Of a stretch of DNA of 64,000 bases, positions 22,928 through 34,762 are shown piece after piece; position 1 is the stretch's first letter; each line of letters starts with the position of its first letter. The position numbers and the translations under genes were made by a program. The stretch covers positions 1,133,747 to 1,197,746 of the forward strand of contig NC_031468.1 in NCBI RefSeq assembly GCF_000006565.2, given 5' to 3'. This stretch comes from Toxoplasma gondii ME49 (lineage: Eukaryota > Apicomplexa > Conoidasida > Eucoccidiorida > Sarcocystidae). Below the pieces are notes generated by a model. That model did no database searches and was not told the origin of the DNA. It saw nothing but the letters and a program-made list of their open reading frames with translations.

Positions 22928-25900
22928 CTCGGCCAAAGGTGCCTGAAAATGACACGGAAAACCATGAAAAAAGCTTCTGCAGAGGAAAAGGGTGAGAAGA
23001 CAAGTGGGATGCCACTCAAGTCGAGAGTCGTGAGAGGAATTCTAGCTTGCAGAGTAGCCCAAGTGACACAAATCGGGCGTCAAAAAACTGAAGAAGCAAC
23101 GGGATGGAACCGGCGCCTGCGTTTTCGCGGATCAACAGCCAGACGGCGCCCCAGAGACGGACAGAAAAATCCGGGTTCGTTGTTGAGCCCTCAGTCGAGG
23201 CTTCAAGATTCCCCTAGCGAGCATGTGACGCTGAAACACACACACACGGACTGGAGAGCACTGAGCGACGGAGGCACGACCTCGTCAGACTCGTCGCCCC
23301 GAATTCGAGAGACGTTCAAGGGTGCGCAAAACTCGAAGAAGCTGTGGCGCGAGAGTGTTAGAGAGACTGGAAAGAAACACTGGGTAGGGGAGACGCCAAC
23401 TGATCGTCTGTTTCTCCGGAAGAAGCCCGCAAAGAATCCTGTGAAAGAACGGAGTAAGGCGAAAGGCCCAGCGGAGTCTTCGAGAGTCTTGAGGACGAGA
23501 TAACGGGAGAAGACAACAGGAAGGCTACGCGAGACAGAAAAAACCCTTCAGACGAGGAGAGGAGAGCAACGAAGAGAAATCTCTGCAGAGTCAACGCAGT
23601 CTCTTTTCCTCATCGTCGGGTGGAGCTGCTAAAAGTCCTCTCTGTGTCGAGGAAAACGGTCTCTTTGTCGGCGGCAAAGAAGCGCAAAAATTCCGCCAAG
23701 AGCTGCCCCGACAGCAAGTCGCTGAGGTGGGGAAAGAAGCCCGGACCTGCGTCGGCTGGGCAGGCGAACGTAATCAAAGTCCCTATAACTGGTGGGGCTT
23801 GCATTGGTTTCTCAGAGAATCTATTTCCCATTCAGTTCTGGCGCAATCTCCTTGCGAAGTCGGACATGCAGATGTCCTTGAAACTCGATTTGGAGGAAAT
23901 GTCCAGCGGCGGGAGAAACGGCTCCGCCTCGGATCGCTCTCCAGGTATTCGTAGCGCCGAAAAACCCGCCGTTCCGTGAGCTGTGCCTCCTCGTGATAGG
24001 CGAATGCAGGGCGTGCGCGAATTGCGCATAGGACAGAACAGAGGAGACGAGTGTCTTCTTGTGCTGTTTACTGTTGATCCGGTTGGAGGGAAAGAACCGC
24101 GGGTCGGCGACGAAACCTGGAACCGTTTGAGGAGCCCTCGCATTTCCCTGGGTTCCTGAAGTGCGCTGCGGCGCACCGCGTGACGGCGTGCAACGGCATT
24201 ACGAAAGTTGGAGAGACTTCTTGTTGGAGAAAGACGAGACAAGGGAAGGGAAAAGGAAATCCGTCGCCTTCGTCGGCGCCCCGAGTTCGCCCGCAAACAC
24301 AGTGCGGCTTCCAGGAACATGTCCGGAAAACTTGACAGGCGATCGACAACGACGCCTGGTGTACATACACCCGAAGAGGTGTGCGTGGAACGAGCTGTCG
24401 CAATCGGCGTTGAGAGTCGGGCATTCAGAACTTACCCAATTTCGTGTCGGCGAATTTCGAGAGCCCGCGCGAGGCTGCAGAAGTAATTTGTTGCTCCTGT
24501 TCACGTCCCAGCAAGACCGAGTCGCGCTCGACCTCGCTCCCGCGGTCGTCGTCCTTTCGGTCTCGAAACGAACGGAATGCGTTCGTCCACTTCGAAAATT
24601 CGGAAATCACTTGTACACAAATTTGTGTCTGCAGTCCACTTCTTTCGCTGGCTCCCCGGACACTGCCGACTGCGCGCTTTGCATTGCCTTCCCGAAGATA
24701 CGCCGAGAAGAGAAAACTGCGGCGCTCCGTGTACCCCCCGTCGGGGCTTGTGTTGGTGAAACGCGCAGGGGCCAGCAGGCGGCAAGCGCCAGGTGTCTCA
24801 GAAGCTCGTTTTCGACCCTCTGTCTGCGAAGGAATGGTCAAATATCATTAGTCGCGGCTAATTCGGGGTCTGACGAGAGTAGTCTGCAGTTCAGGAGTCC
24901 GTCCGGGCCTCGCGAGGTAGCGTCGTCGCCTGCACGTCTCTCGTGCGGGAAACAAACGGGTGGATCTCGAGTTTCCGACAGAAGGCGTCAGACGAAATGC
25001 ACTCTTTCGACTCGCGTCAGCTGTAAAAGCGAATTCGGAGGTGGCCGCCGGCGACCACGCCTTGGGCTCTGTGTGTGACTCCAGCACAGATTGTCTGGGG
25101 AAAAACTTGGCGCGCCTCCACGAGACGCAACGCCGACAGGTCGTCCCTTTCCTCTCCCGAGTCTGTGAGGAATCTGCACGCACATTTGGCCCTTTGCACT
25201 GGCAAAAAAAACATTATGAAGACCTACAGGTTTCGCCGAGGTCGTGACAGGTACGACAAGTAAGCAGCACTTTATTGACGAACAGAGAGACACTCTATGC
25301 ACAAATCGCTTTAACACGAATTGGCTTCTCGCTCAGAACACTGACTAGAGGCGCCTCGTCACTTCACTACTTGCCCGACAGACGAAGTGGATGGACCGAA
25401 AGCTCTTTCCGCTGGAAGCCTCTAACGACTTCACCTGGTTTCGATCTGTTCTCTCAAACTCGATGTTCACGTCTGGTGTCTGCTGAAAACTCTACGAGGC
25501 TCACCACTGGGTGTGCCTCCATGCTAAAAATCCACCGCTTGCGCACGTCAACGGGTTCGCGAAACATATAAAAGCAGAAGAGGGTGGAAAAAGATGGCAC
25601 GGACACCACAGTTGTCGACCGGGGAAGACAGCATGCAAAGACCGGAAGATAGGACAAGCAGGCGATCTGCCTGCAACACAGTACATGAGAAATCCAGTGA
25701 CCGATTGCAGCAAGTTTGCTGACTCTGCGTTTTTGCCTTCGGAGTGTTCGCTGTGGCGGCCACTTTGATTTCACTCGAAAGCTTTCGTGTGCAGAGGGGG
25801 AGAGAGGGGCAGCGTGCCTCTCTCGGACAGCGGCTATCCATCTGCGGCGTTGTCCACCTCCATCCTGTCTCAGAATTCAGCCCGGGGGCAGTGTGGCAAT

Positions 25901-27727
25901 TTTCACGCGTTCGTAGCGCGAGGAAAGGGGCAAAACACAAACCTCCACGAGTCTGAGTCGAAGACGACAAGCACCACAGAGCAGCCTTCTTGTAGCAAGC
26001 GCCCCCGGGTGTTCAAACCCAGAGGGGTAAATTTACGATATCGTCCTTCTAGATTCGAGCCAGAGCTGAAGGTTAAGCCCGCTGTCAACTTGTGTTTCTT
26101 GCGGAACAGCGACCCTGGGAGCTGCGATAGAAAAAAATCCGTTGCGAGCGGCCATCAGACCCAGCAAAGCGTTGAATTCTGGTCGACCGCCTGCGTGCCA
26201 TTTGGATTCACGCGAAATGGTTGGTCCGTCAGTGTGTTGCTCTTGTGTGTTGTTTCACAAGAATCAAGTGTCGTGCATGGGAGTCCAACTGTAGACTAGG
26301 TTTTCTCTTCCGCAGCAACATCTCGAAACATAGGCAGAAACGACAGCGTTGCCGAGACCCTAACACAGCGCCCACCAGGATTTCTGCCGTGCCTCGGAAC
26401 CGCGACACTGCGGCTATCTGCTGAAGAAATCTCCGGACACGCACTTCTCACTGCAGAAAACTAAAGCTGCCGACGAGTTCACATGCAAAGCGAGAGTTTA
26501 AACCCAGAACAGACAGAATCAAACAGAAACGGCCGGAATGTGATGCTACCGAGGCGCGTTTTTTTAGCCTCCTCCAGATTCTGGACCACGACGGAAAAAG
26601 TGGAAATACACGGCACCCGACTTGGCAGGAAAAACCACGAGTTTAGAACATGCTTCTTGTCGAAGAGAAAGCAGCTTTCCCTCTTTTGCTGTCCTGCACT
26701 GTACAGGACGTTCCTTCCGCTCCCTCTGCGTTGACCGTGATATCGCAACTTCGATTCTTTTAGGGATTCGAACAGCTTCGTCCCTTTTCCTTCGTGTTTC
26801 TGAACCGCGTGTCTGCCTGCTTCCCTTCTGGCGCACCTCGCGCTCCTGTGAAACGACGACGACACATGGAAAGCGCCTCTCTTCGCGTATCTCGACGGCG
26901 CGCTCCAGCCCTGGGCCCTTGCTCGAAACCCTTGAGTCTACTTTCCGCGTTTCACCCGTTTTTTCTCGTTTCATCCGCTGTTCTTCTCCAAGCTTCGCTG
27001 GCCACCTCGTCTCACTCGTCCACGCAGTCGTCGTGATTTGCTTCCAGGCACGGCCGGCAGTGGCAGTCCACGGGCCAGTCGAAAAACGTCTTCTCTGGCC
27101 TGCGAGCACGGGGAAACAGCAGAACAGAAACCTGCCTTGACACTCGCTGGCGAAAAGAGGCGAGAGAGACCGGGTTCTGATCGAAGAAAATCTCCAACAG
27201 GCGCGCAACGCCACCAGAGCCGACGGAGCGGCTACAGCCGACATCAAAGAGACGGAACAAGCCGAGAAAAAATGGAAGAACGCGCGGAGGAAGACACGAC
27301 GGCGAAGAGAACTATCAACGAGTTCGAACTGGGAAGAAATCATTAACGCCAGAAAACGAAGCTTGCATGCAAGGCTGCTCCCAGTCGTGGGAGAGGCGGA
27401 AGAAGAGAATGACGGAAAATGTCACAAAAAGAAGGACCACAAAACAGGCATGGCACAAGACATAGACGCATCTCTCTGGACAAAAGGCAAAGCAGTGAAA
27501 AACCAACGCCGTCAGAGAAAAAACACAACTCTTCATCTGCTTTCCACTGCAAGAAAGCGGTGGAACACGGAAGACGGACGAGGGAGAAGAACCTGCAGAA
27601 TCGAGAGGGAAGAAGACACGAGCGTCATCACGCCATCACTGCCCAGATCTGCAGAAGAGCGAGAAAGAAGCACTGACCAACACACAGAAACTACAAAAGT
27701 CGTGGCAGACATCCAAGAAAAGAAGAC
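22928..27727. other. 4.8 kb without a convincing gene
   Basis: It lies between the COX5B start (minus, its promoter here) and the 3' end of the giant minus-strand ORF, so it should hold that gene's 3' untranslated region. GC-rich stretches leave open frames by chance, the longest on plus at 24161-25078 (305 codons) and on minus at 26564-27343 (259 codons). Neither shows a domain, a clear start context or splice-linked continuation. A small minus frame at 23610-23831 (73 codons) has a plausible composition but no homologue I recognise. No microsatellite was noted. Confidence 0.4.
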
Positions 27728-30700
27728 TTACAGTCTCTCAGGTTCTTTCCTGTCTTCACACTCCTGCTCATAGGCGGCAAGCAAGAGGTGATGCATTTCC
27801 TTCAGAAAAACAGACCTTGGACGTCTTTCTCCCTCACGTCTGTCTCCTTCCTCTTCCTCCAGAGAGCCGAGGAGAGCCGCGAGGCGCGCGAGAGAGAGAA
27901 GAAGCAGCTCTTCTTCTTCTCCTTCCTGTTGGAGCCAGGCTAGAAGAGTCCCGTATCTCCTTGTCCTTCCTCGCTCATTTTTCCTCGTCTCTCCCTCTTC
28001 CTCCACCTCCACATCCGTCGTCGTGGTCTTCATCTCCTCGATCTCTCCAGGAACTGCTCCTTTCGCGTTTCGCTCACTCTCTTCTTTCTCCTTCCCCTTC
28101 GTCTCCTCGTTCCTCTCCGTGTCTTTTCCTGCTGTCTCCCCTCTCTCTGTGTCTTCTTTCTCTGTCTCCTTTGAGGACTGGGTCGCGCTTAGAGGTCGGG
28201 CTCCATCTTCGCTTTCCCCGCGCCTTTCGGTTCGACTTTTGAGAAGTCCGTCCTCCTTGGGGACGACTGGTGCATGCATCGACGCGACGCTTCTGAGTCT
28301 CAGAAGGCGACAAACCTCTCTTCGTTGCTCTTCCTCTAAGCAGCTCTCTCGGTCTCGGTGGTTGCTGTTCTCCTTCATCCGCGTTTCCTCCGAAACTGAA
28401 ACGTGGAAGAACTGCAGGAGAACCGCGCGCACAGTCTGGCGGTAAAAGGAGAGTACCACTCTTTCTTGGTGTGCTTGCTCGTCTGCTTCCTGCCATTTTC
28501 TCCGAATCTCCTGCGAGTCGCCCTCAAACTGCAGGCGACGTTTCCGCTCTTCGCCTCCCAGAGGTACCGCAGTGTGAAGGCTCTCTGGCTGGGCTTTCGG
28601 TGTCGCCGTTTCTTCCGGAGACGCATGAAAAAGTCGCTCCGCGAGGAGAAGAATCGGCACGCGCAAATCCGAATAAAGTGTAGCTGTGTCGAAGAGGCGC
28701 TGCCACGAAGAGCGAACCAGATCTTTGCTGAACTCGAGGGCAGCTGTACAGACACTCCGACTCTCTGTGGCTTCCTCTCCACATTCTGCACTTCCCCAAG
28801 CAGACAACGGAGACCGACAACACTGCGTATCAGGAACGGACGAAGATCTAGATGAAAAGGACAATGGAGAGGAAGAAGAAGGGAGAGAAGAGGAGGAAGA
28901 AGAGAACGACAAAGGAGGAGAGGAAGGAGAGAAGGGATAAGGACATGAAAGCGTGTCTCTTTGTTTCGTTTCAGAAGACGGAATCATCTCGGAAAGAGTT
29001 CTGAGCGTCGCATGCAGAATTTCGTAGGCCGAGGAAAGAGTGTCTTCTCTGGAATGTCTTTGCAGCCACTCGGCAACAGGCGGCAGAGATGACAGCCGGC
29101 GTTCTCGAAATGCACTTCTTCGTCCTGGGCCGCCAACAGCCGCTCGCTCGCTTGTTGAGAGTCCCACCGTCCTTTCTTCCAACACGAATGTTCTCTTCGA
29201 CTCGGGCTCGACAGTTTCGAGAGAAGAAGAAGAGCAGACTGGGTGGAGGCGACCGAGCGCGTCCCGCTGTCTAGACACTTCGTTCTCGACCCTCAAAGGA
29301 GGCGCCAAAAAAGAAATGCTTGGGCGTTCGCTTTCGACAGAAGCGCCGAGACGGACCCTCAGTGCAGTCCGTGCGTCGACGTTCTTGCAAGCGACAAAAG
29401 CAGGTCCGCCTGCGCCGGTGTTGACGGTGTTCGGTGAAGGAAAGGAGTTCTCGCTCGAGGACAGACAGGCGTTTTGGCGAACGCGCTGTTGCGGAGAAAA
29501 GGAGCAGCCAAAGGCCGCAGGCACATCCGAAAGAAGGGCGCAGGAAGAACGCAGGAGAAGCGAATGAAGTGCCAGGAACACAGAGCCGCAGAGGCACTGA
29601 CGGCGATCCGCGGGGCTGCCTTCTTCTCTTGCTCCTCGACCAAGGCGTGCTTTCGCGCGAAGGCGGTCATCGGCGTCTGTCTCCGTGTCTTTCTCTCCGC
29701 AAGCGTCGCCTTGCCGTCGAGCTGAAGTTTCTTTCCCCGCCGCTGGAGGCAGGCCACACAGACAGGTGAGGCGAGTCGCTGGGCCAGCGGTGAGAACTGG
29801 CAGAGCAGAGAGAAGCGGGTGATTTGCTCCAGCAGGGAGACAGAGCGGCAAGCGAGCAGAAGCGAGAAGAAGAGGAAGAAGCCGTTCGCGCATGCACCTG
29901 GAAAACGCAGAGAGGAGGCTCTGCTGTGCATGGAACGGCAGGCTTTCCGCGTTTGACAGCGAACTCTCTGGAGTCGGAGAGGACAGAGAAGACGCAACTG
30001 ACCAAACTGTCTCGCATGTCGCGACTGTGACCTTCCACAGCGGCTCGAGAAGACAGAAAAGCTTGCGCCTCTCGGATGTCTCGCCACCTCCTCCCCGCGA
30101 TCTCTGCTCTTCCCGAAGAAGGCCCAGTGTGCATTTCTGCATCGTTTCGTGGAGGAGTATCAGCAACTCGATGGGAGAGAAAAGGAGAGAGACAGCAGCT
30201 GCAGAAAGCGGAGGAGAGAGGGAGACCCCGGAGGAAGGCGCCGACGCCTCTGCAACCGCCTGCACGACGGCCGCTTTGTGCGCTTTGTTCCCGAAAGAAT
30301 AGCAGGAATCCTGGCTAGAACTGCGGTCGAGATCCGAGAACGACCCGTCGCGCGCGCTTTTCCTCGGCCTCACGTCTCCACGTGTGTCTTTGCTCTTTCG
30401 GCGATTAAGGCCCCCAGAGTGAAACAAAGATCCCGAGAAAAGCACCGCCCGCCACGCGGCGAGCAGAGAAACGAACAGATCCTCGACAACTCCCCTTTCG
30501 TCTAAAAGAAGATTCAGGAACGCGGCTCTCCTTACGCAACTCGACATGTCTCCGTGACATCCCTCATTTGATTCGTCTCCTTCTGCTCCCTGCTCGTCGC
30601 TTTCTCGGCCATTCCCCTGTCTGTTTGGCTCCTTCGTTTCTCTCTGTCCTCCACTTCCTGGTCGGTGGCACCTGCGAGTCTGTGGGCGCGCTTCTGCTTC

Positions 30701-33700
30701 TTTGAGACTTCTAGAAAATACACCGCGCTCTGCGCTCTCTTCCTCTGCGAAGCTCTCTTTCTTCGCGCCTGCATGCGGCGCAAGCGTGCCTAGCGCCTCC
30801 ACTTCGGAGGCGAGGAAGCGCCAGACGCGGACCAAGGCTTTCGCAAGCTCAAGGTCTTCGGCTCGCTCCTGACCTTCCTTTCGCTCTTCGCCAGAGTCTC
30901 CTTCCTTCGTCTCCTGTTTCCGCGGGCCATGAGGACGCGGCTCGAGCGCCAGCGCCGGCGGCGCCTGGCGCTGAGGCGCTGCTCGCAGGTCCGCGGGAAG
31001 CCTCAGGGCGCGCGTGAGAGACAAGACGAGTATTTTGTACAGCGGACGCCGCACAGTTCCTTCCCGGTGGTGCGCGAGAACAGCCGCAGACTCCGAACAC
31101 GAGTCAGAAGAAGGCGAGGAACTCAACGAAAGCGACGCAGGAGACGCAGATCCGTTGTGCAGCAAAGAAGGGTGACATGAGGAAGAAGAAGAAGCAGAAG
31201 AAGAAGAAGAAGAAGAAGGAGAAGGAGAAGCAGAAGAAGGAGAAGGACGTGTGGGTGTAAGGCTGTCAACGAGAAGGTTGATTGAGTTGACATAGTTAGC
31301 AGACCCCCGGGAGAAGATCAGGGGTGAGAAGAATCCGAAGAAAACGGCAGAATTTGAGACAAGTCCAAACGTCTTGTGCATTTCTCTCTCCTTGCACACG
31401 GCACCGTCCACAGCAAATCGAGAGGGCACCGCGTTCTCACCTTCTGCAGAAGATCCTCCTGTTTCGCCTGCGCTCTCGGCTTGCGCAGCCTCAGCAAAGA
31501 GACGCCTTGCAGCTCCTTTCTGCTCGTCTCCCTCTCGTGCCTCTTTGCTCTCCCCTCTCTCCGCCTGCACGTCTTCTTCCCCGCCTCTCACATCTTCTCT
31601 CGAGCGACTCGCCATGAAACCTGCCTTTCTTCCAACTGTCTCTTTGTCCCCTCTCTGAGTCTCCTCCTCTCTCCTGTGTCCTCTGTCTCTCACCTCCGCT
31701 TGCAAGTCAGAGCGGAGAACGCATGCACTTCGAGAAAGAGCGCGAGCCACGCACTGAAGAACAGAGACACAAAGCGCAGAGACAGTTTTGAAGGAAGAAC
31801 GCGACGCTCGCTCCTCCTCCTCTCCGCTCTGAAACGCCTCCGCAGAAGAAGAGACAGAAGAAGAGAAAGGAGAGTAAGAAGGAAGAGAAGACGAAGAAAC
31901 GGAAAATGAGGAGGAAGAAGAGTCGCATTGCGTGAGGAGTGGAACGAGCTTTGTGAGGCTACAGAGAGCCATGTAGTTGGGTGCGATTGGTGATGGAACT
32001 TTTTCAAAGAGAACGGAGAACGAAGAGAGAGAACAGAAGAGAGACGAGTCTCCTGTGGCGCACGCAGTCAGAACTTCGGCGGTTCGAAGAACGAGAAGAA
32101 CTCGACAGACATCAGCCGCGGCGGGGACCGTTGACTTCTTCACTGGAGATGTACTCCCGTCCGCTTTCCTCGCAACGACATCACTGCCGCTCTCTCCTTC
32201 TTCCCCATTCTCGACCTGCCCATCTCGCGCGCGCCGCTGCTCTCTACTGGTGTATGTACACCTCGCACCAGCGGACTTGTAGAAGAAGGAACACGCGAGG
32301 AGTTCTACAAGCGCGTCGAGAAGCTCCAAGACGGCAAGCAATGCACAGCCTTCGCGGTCCTCGCTTGTACACACTGTGTTTGTAGTTCGTTCTTCTTCTT
32401 TTCTTTCTCGTCTTCGCCAAGTTTCGCCCTCACGCCTCTGAAACAGAGGGCTCAGTGTCGGCAAAGAATCGCAAAGTCGATTGAGCAGAAGAAACAGCAG
32501 ACTCGTCTCGTTCTCCTCTTCGTTCGCTCTCTTCTCTCGCTTATCTGTGTTTGGATTTGAACATTCTTCTCCGTTTCCACTTTCCTCGCAGAGCATCCAG
32601 GCGACGAGAGCTGCTGTTCGGCTTCGGCAAGTGAGTGTGGTGAGGGGTGCGAAGAGAAGACCCAGGAGAGAAGCGAAGAAGCGAGCTTTTTCGACGGAGA
32701 AGGTAGAAGAGGCCCGTGGAGCACAGACACAAACTTTGTCTTTCTCCGACATATCCCCCCTACCTCTGCCTGCTTCTCCCGCCTTCGCGACTCCCTGTTC
32801 CTTCTCTTCATGCCTCTTTCTGTCTTGTGCACAAACACGAGCGTCCTCTGCCAGGATTCGCCGAGAGAGAGACTTCGACGCAGCTGGCCGCCTCAACGCT
32901 TCCAAGAGGAGACCAAGTCCGCCAGCTTCTCCGCAGACGAGCTGCCAAGCCAGACCCAGTCTCTCTTCGTCGAGGAGTGCGTCTCGGGGTGTCTCCAGAG
33001 AGCCGGAAAACTGGTAGCGGAAGTCCGTAAGCCACAGGGCGAGGAGAGAGGCTGCGGTGGATGTCCACCCCGGGACGCCCTGCAGAGCTCGCAGCGCCTT
33101 CAGAGTGCAGAGGTGGAGCTGACGCTGAGGAAACTCCACGCGGAGAGAAGCAGAGGAAGAGCGCGAGACAGAGGGCGTCGTCGCGCCGTTCACGCGGTGC
33201 AGAACTGACAAGAAAAACAGCTCTGAGGAGAGAGGCGCGGGGAGAGGAGACCGAGTCGAAACCTGAAGACTTTCCAGGTCTTTTTCGCCGTCGCTGCACA
33301 CTTCGACGCGTAAAAAAGGCGCTTCTCGCGTCGCGGAGTTGCCAAGTTCCACGGAAGGAAGTGACGGAGATCCAGACGCGTCGCGGCTAGCCAGCTCTCT
33401 GGACTGTACATACACCGCAACTGCATCCAGGATGGACTGCACAGCTCGCTTGTTTAGGTCAGGCAGAGCACCCGAAAGTGCAATTTCGTCTGTCTTGTCC
33501 GTCTGGGGATTTCGAATCTTGGAAACGGGGGACCATTCGCATCTCTTCTCTCCTCGCCGTTTCTCATTTGCGTCCCTCGGTGAGACGCGCACGTCTCGTT
33601 CCTCCTCAGCCACTCCTAAGCAAGAGAAGAAATCGCTGCTTTCGCTGCGGTTCCCGAACGGAAACTGCGTGTCTCCACTTTCAGGAACCCCCCCAAAACG

Positions 33701-34762
33701 AAAATCCGAATCAGGCAACAGAGAGAGGAGAAAGAGACCTATAGATCGAAGCTCGACACTCTGGTCTCGAGATCCAAACTCTCCTCTGCTTCGGAGGCGC
33801 TTGAGGTCCCCAGATGCTTCCAAGAGAACTCCTTTCTCCTCGGTCTCCCCACAAGTAGCTTGAACCGTCGTCAGGCAAAGGCGAGAGAGAGGCTTCTCTC
33901 TGTGTTTCGACGCCGGCCGCGGCAACTCAGCAGACGGGGAGGCGACCTGCGGCAGACAAGGCTTCCCTGTCTCCTCCCCAGAGAGGCTGCTGCACGCTTC
34001 AACAGCCTCTCTCGTGTTCCTGTGTAACTGCGTATGCGCGTCTGCATGCGTGGCTGTCAGTGACGCCAGGATGTGAGGGATGTGAGACGAGGAAGGAGAA
34101 ACGGAAGACGACGAAGAGTTCGAGGAACATGGAGAGGCATCACAAGAGGAAAGAGAGACAGGCGCGGGTGAATCAGCTAGAGAGACAGACGGCAGTTCAG
34201 ACGGGGCGGACAAGGAGGAGGCGCACGACGAAGGCTGAAGATGTTTCGAGCCTAGGGCCGATGCGAGAGAAGACAGAGAAGAAACGGAAGGACACTCCGG
34301 CGGAAAAAAACGAGGCGAACTGTCCGGCGAAGCGAGGAGTGGAAGGGATGAACAGGAAACAGGTGGAGGAACTAGGCGCTGCAGGAGAGCGACTGCGTCG
34401 CGGAAACTTGGAGAGACAGAACAAGAGAGAGGAGAGGAAGACGAATGCGATTCAGAAGAGGGAGGAGTCCCTGCCTTTTCCTCTGAAGAGATTCTTTGCT
34501 TGATTTGCTTCTGCTTTCCTGGAACAGCTTGATGTGAGAAACCTGAGAAAGGAAGATGCAGCGTGGTTCCACCATTTCCGCCACGGATGTCTGAAAGCGC
34601 CTTTGCGCGTGATTTGCGGGGATCAAACTTTCGAGAGAAAAGACCTTCCTTCTGAGGGGTCTCTAGACACTCGATTCGGGCGAGGAGGGACTCGTCTTCC
34701 AGCAAATCCGGGGGATGGAGTTCCGCATACTCTGCAGAGACGGCGCAGGAGCAGGGAGCCAT
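27728..34762 (-). CDS. Giant single-exon hypothetical protein, 2344 aa
   Basis: A 7 kb uninterrupted frame, which cannot be chance. The first true ATG is at 34762 in a good context (GCAACCATGG); the frame continues a few codons upstream without another ATG. I do not recognise the family. Hydrophobic helical stretches rich in Leu and Ala (for example NLLLDERGVVEDLFVSLLAA and SPIELLILLHETMQKC) are separated by Ser-rich and Glu/Arg-rich linkers, a pattern seen in large alpha-solenoid (HEAT/ARM-like) scaffolds; that is inference. A poly-Ser tract is near residues 1170-1195, and residues ~2180-2280 are Lys/Glu/Thr-rich. The end returns to Leu-rich helices (LLSLARLAALLGSLEEE). There is no signal peptide or clear membrane helix. 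The nearest likely regulatory feature is a TGCATGC cluster about 530 bp upstream of the ATG. Confidence 0.8.
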   Translation of the reverse strand: MAPCSCAVSAEYAELHPPDLLEDESLLARIECLETPQKEGLFSRKFDPRKSRAKALSDIRGGNGGTTLHLPFSGFSHQAVPGKQKQIKQRISSEEKAGTPPSSESHSSSSPLSCSVSPSFRDAVALLQRLVPPPVSCSSLPLLASPDSSPRFFPPECPSVSSLSSLASALGSKHLQPSSCASSLSAPSELPSVSLADSPAPVSLSSCDASPCSSNSSSSSVSPSSSHIPHILASLTATHADAHTQLHRNTREAVEACSSLSGEETGKPCLPQVASPSAELPRPASKHREKPLSRLCLTTVQATCGETEEKGVLLEASGDLKRLRSRGEFGSRDQSVELRSIGLFLLSLLPDSDFRFGGVPESGDTQFPFGNRSESSDFFSCLGVAEEERDVRVSPRDANEKRRGEKRCEWSPVSKIRNPQTDKTDEIALSGALPDLNKRAVQSILDAVAVYVQSRELASRDASGSPSLPSVELGNSATREAPFLRVEVCSDGEKDLESLQVSTRSPLPAPLSSELFFLSVLHRVNGATTPSVSRSSSASLRVEFPQRQLHLCTLKALRALQGVPGWTSTAASLLALWLTDFRYQFSGSLETPRDALLDEERLGLAWQLVCGEAGGLGLLLEALRRPAASKSLSRRILAEDARVCAQDRKRHEEKEQGVAKAGEAGRGRGDMSEKDKVCVCAPRASSTFSVEKARFFASLLGLLFAPLTTLTCRSRTAALVAWMLCEESGNGEECSNPNTDKREKRANEEENETSLLFLLLNRLCDSLPTLSPLFQRREGETWRRRERKEEERTTNTVCTSEDREGCALLAVLELLDALVELLACSFFYKSAGARCTYTSREQRRARDGQVENGEEGESGSDVVARKADGSTSPVKKSTVPAAADVCRVLLVLRTAEVLTACATGDSSLFCSLSSFSVLFEKVPSPIAPNYMALCSLTKLVPLLTQCDSSSSSFSVSSSSLPSYSPFSSSVSSSAEAFQSGEEEERASRSSFKTVSALCVSVLQCVARALSRSACVLRSDLQAEVRDRGHRREEETQRGDKETVGRKAGFMASRSREDVRGGEEDVQAERGESKEAREGDEQKGAARRLFAEAAQAESAGETGGSSAEGENAVPSRFAVDGAVCKEREMHKTFGLVSNSAVFFGFFSPLIFSRGSANYVNSINLLVDSLTPTRPSPSSASPSPSSSSSSSASSSSSCHPSLLHNGSASPASLSLSSSPSSDSCSESAAVLAHHREGTVRRPLYKILVLSLTRALRLPADLRAAPQRQAPPALALEPRPHGPRKQETKEGDSGEERKEGQERAEDLELAKALVRVWRFLASEVEALGTLAPHAGAKKESFAEEESAERGVFSRSLKEAEARPQTRRCHRPGSGGQRETKEPNRQGNGRESDEQGAEGDESNEGCHGDMSSCVRRAAFLNLLLDERGVVEDLFVSLLAAWRAVLFSGSLFHSGGLNRRKSKDTRGDVRPRKSARDGSFSDLDRSSSQDSCYSFGNKAHKAAVVQAVAEASAPSSGVSLSPPLSAAAVSLLFSPIELLILLHETMQKCTLGLLREEQRSRGGGGETSERRKLFCLLEPLWKVTVATCETVWSVASSLSSPTPESSLSNAESLPFHAQQSLLSAFSRCMRERLLPLLLASARLPLCLPAGANHPLLSALPVLTAGPATRLTCLCGLPPAAGKETSARRQGDACGEKDTETDADDRLRAKARLGRGAREEGSPADRRQCLCGSVFLALHSLLLRSSCALLSDVPAAFGCSFSPQQRVRQNACLSSSENSFPSPNTVNTGAGGPAFVACKNVDARTALRVRLGASVESERPSISFLAPPLRVENEVSRQRDALGRLHPVCSSSSLETVEPESKRTFVLEERTVGLSTSERAAVGGPGRRSAFRERRLSSLPPVAEWLQRHSREDTLSSAYEILHATLRTLSEMIPSSETKQRDTLSCPYPFSPSSPPLSFSSSSSSLPSSSSPLSFSSRSSSVPDTQCCRSPLSAWGSAECGEEATESRSVCTAALEFSKDLVRSSWQRLFDTATLYSDLRVPILLLAERLFHASPEETATPKAQPESLHTAVPLGGEERKRRLQFEGDSQEIRRKWQEADEQAHQERVVLSFYRQTVRAVLLQFFHVSVSEETRMKENSNHRDRESCLEEEQRREVCRLLRLRSVASMHAPVVPKEDGLLKSRTERRGESEDGARPLSATQSSKETEKEDTERGETAGKDTERNEETKGKEKEESERNAKGAVPGEIEEMKTTTTDVEVEEEGETRKNERGRTRRYGTLLAWLQQEGEEEELLLLSLARLAALLGSLEEEEGDRREGERRPRSVFLKEMHHLLLAAYEQECEDRKEPERL

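Noticed and set aside
24161..25078. 305-codon plus-strand frame
   Set aside because: GC-rich region with open frames on both strands; no domain, biased composition or splice partner.
26564..27343. 259-codon minus-strand frame with an Arg/Ser-rich start
   Set aside because: It resembles a presequence, but the rest has no recognisable domain and overlaps competing frames; probably 3' flank of the giant ORF.
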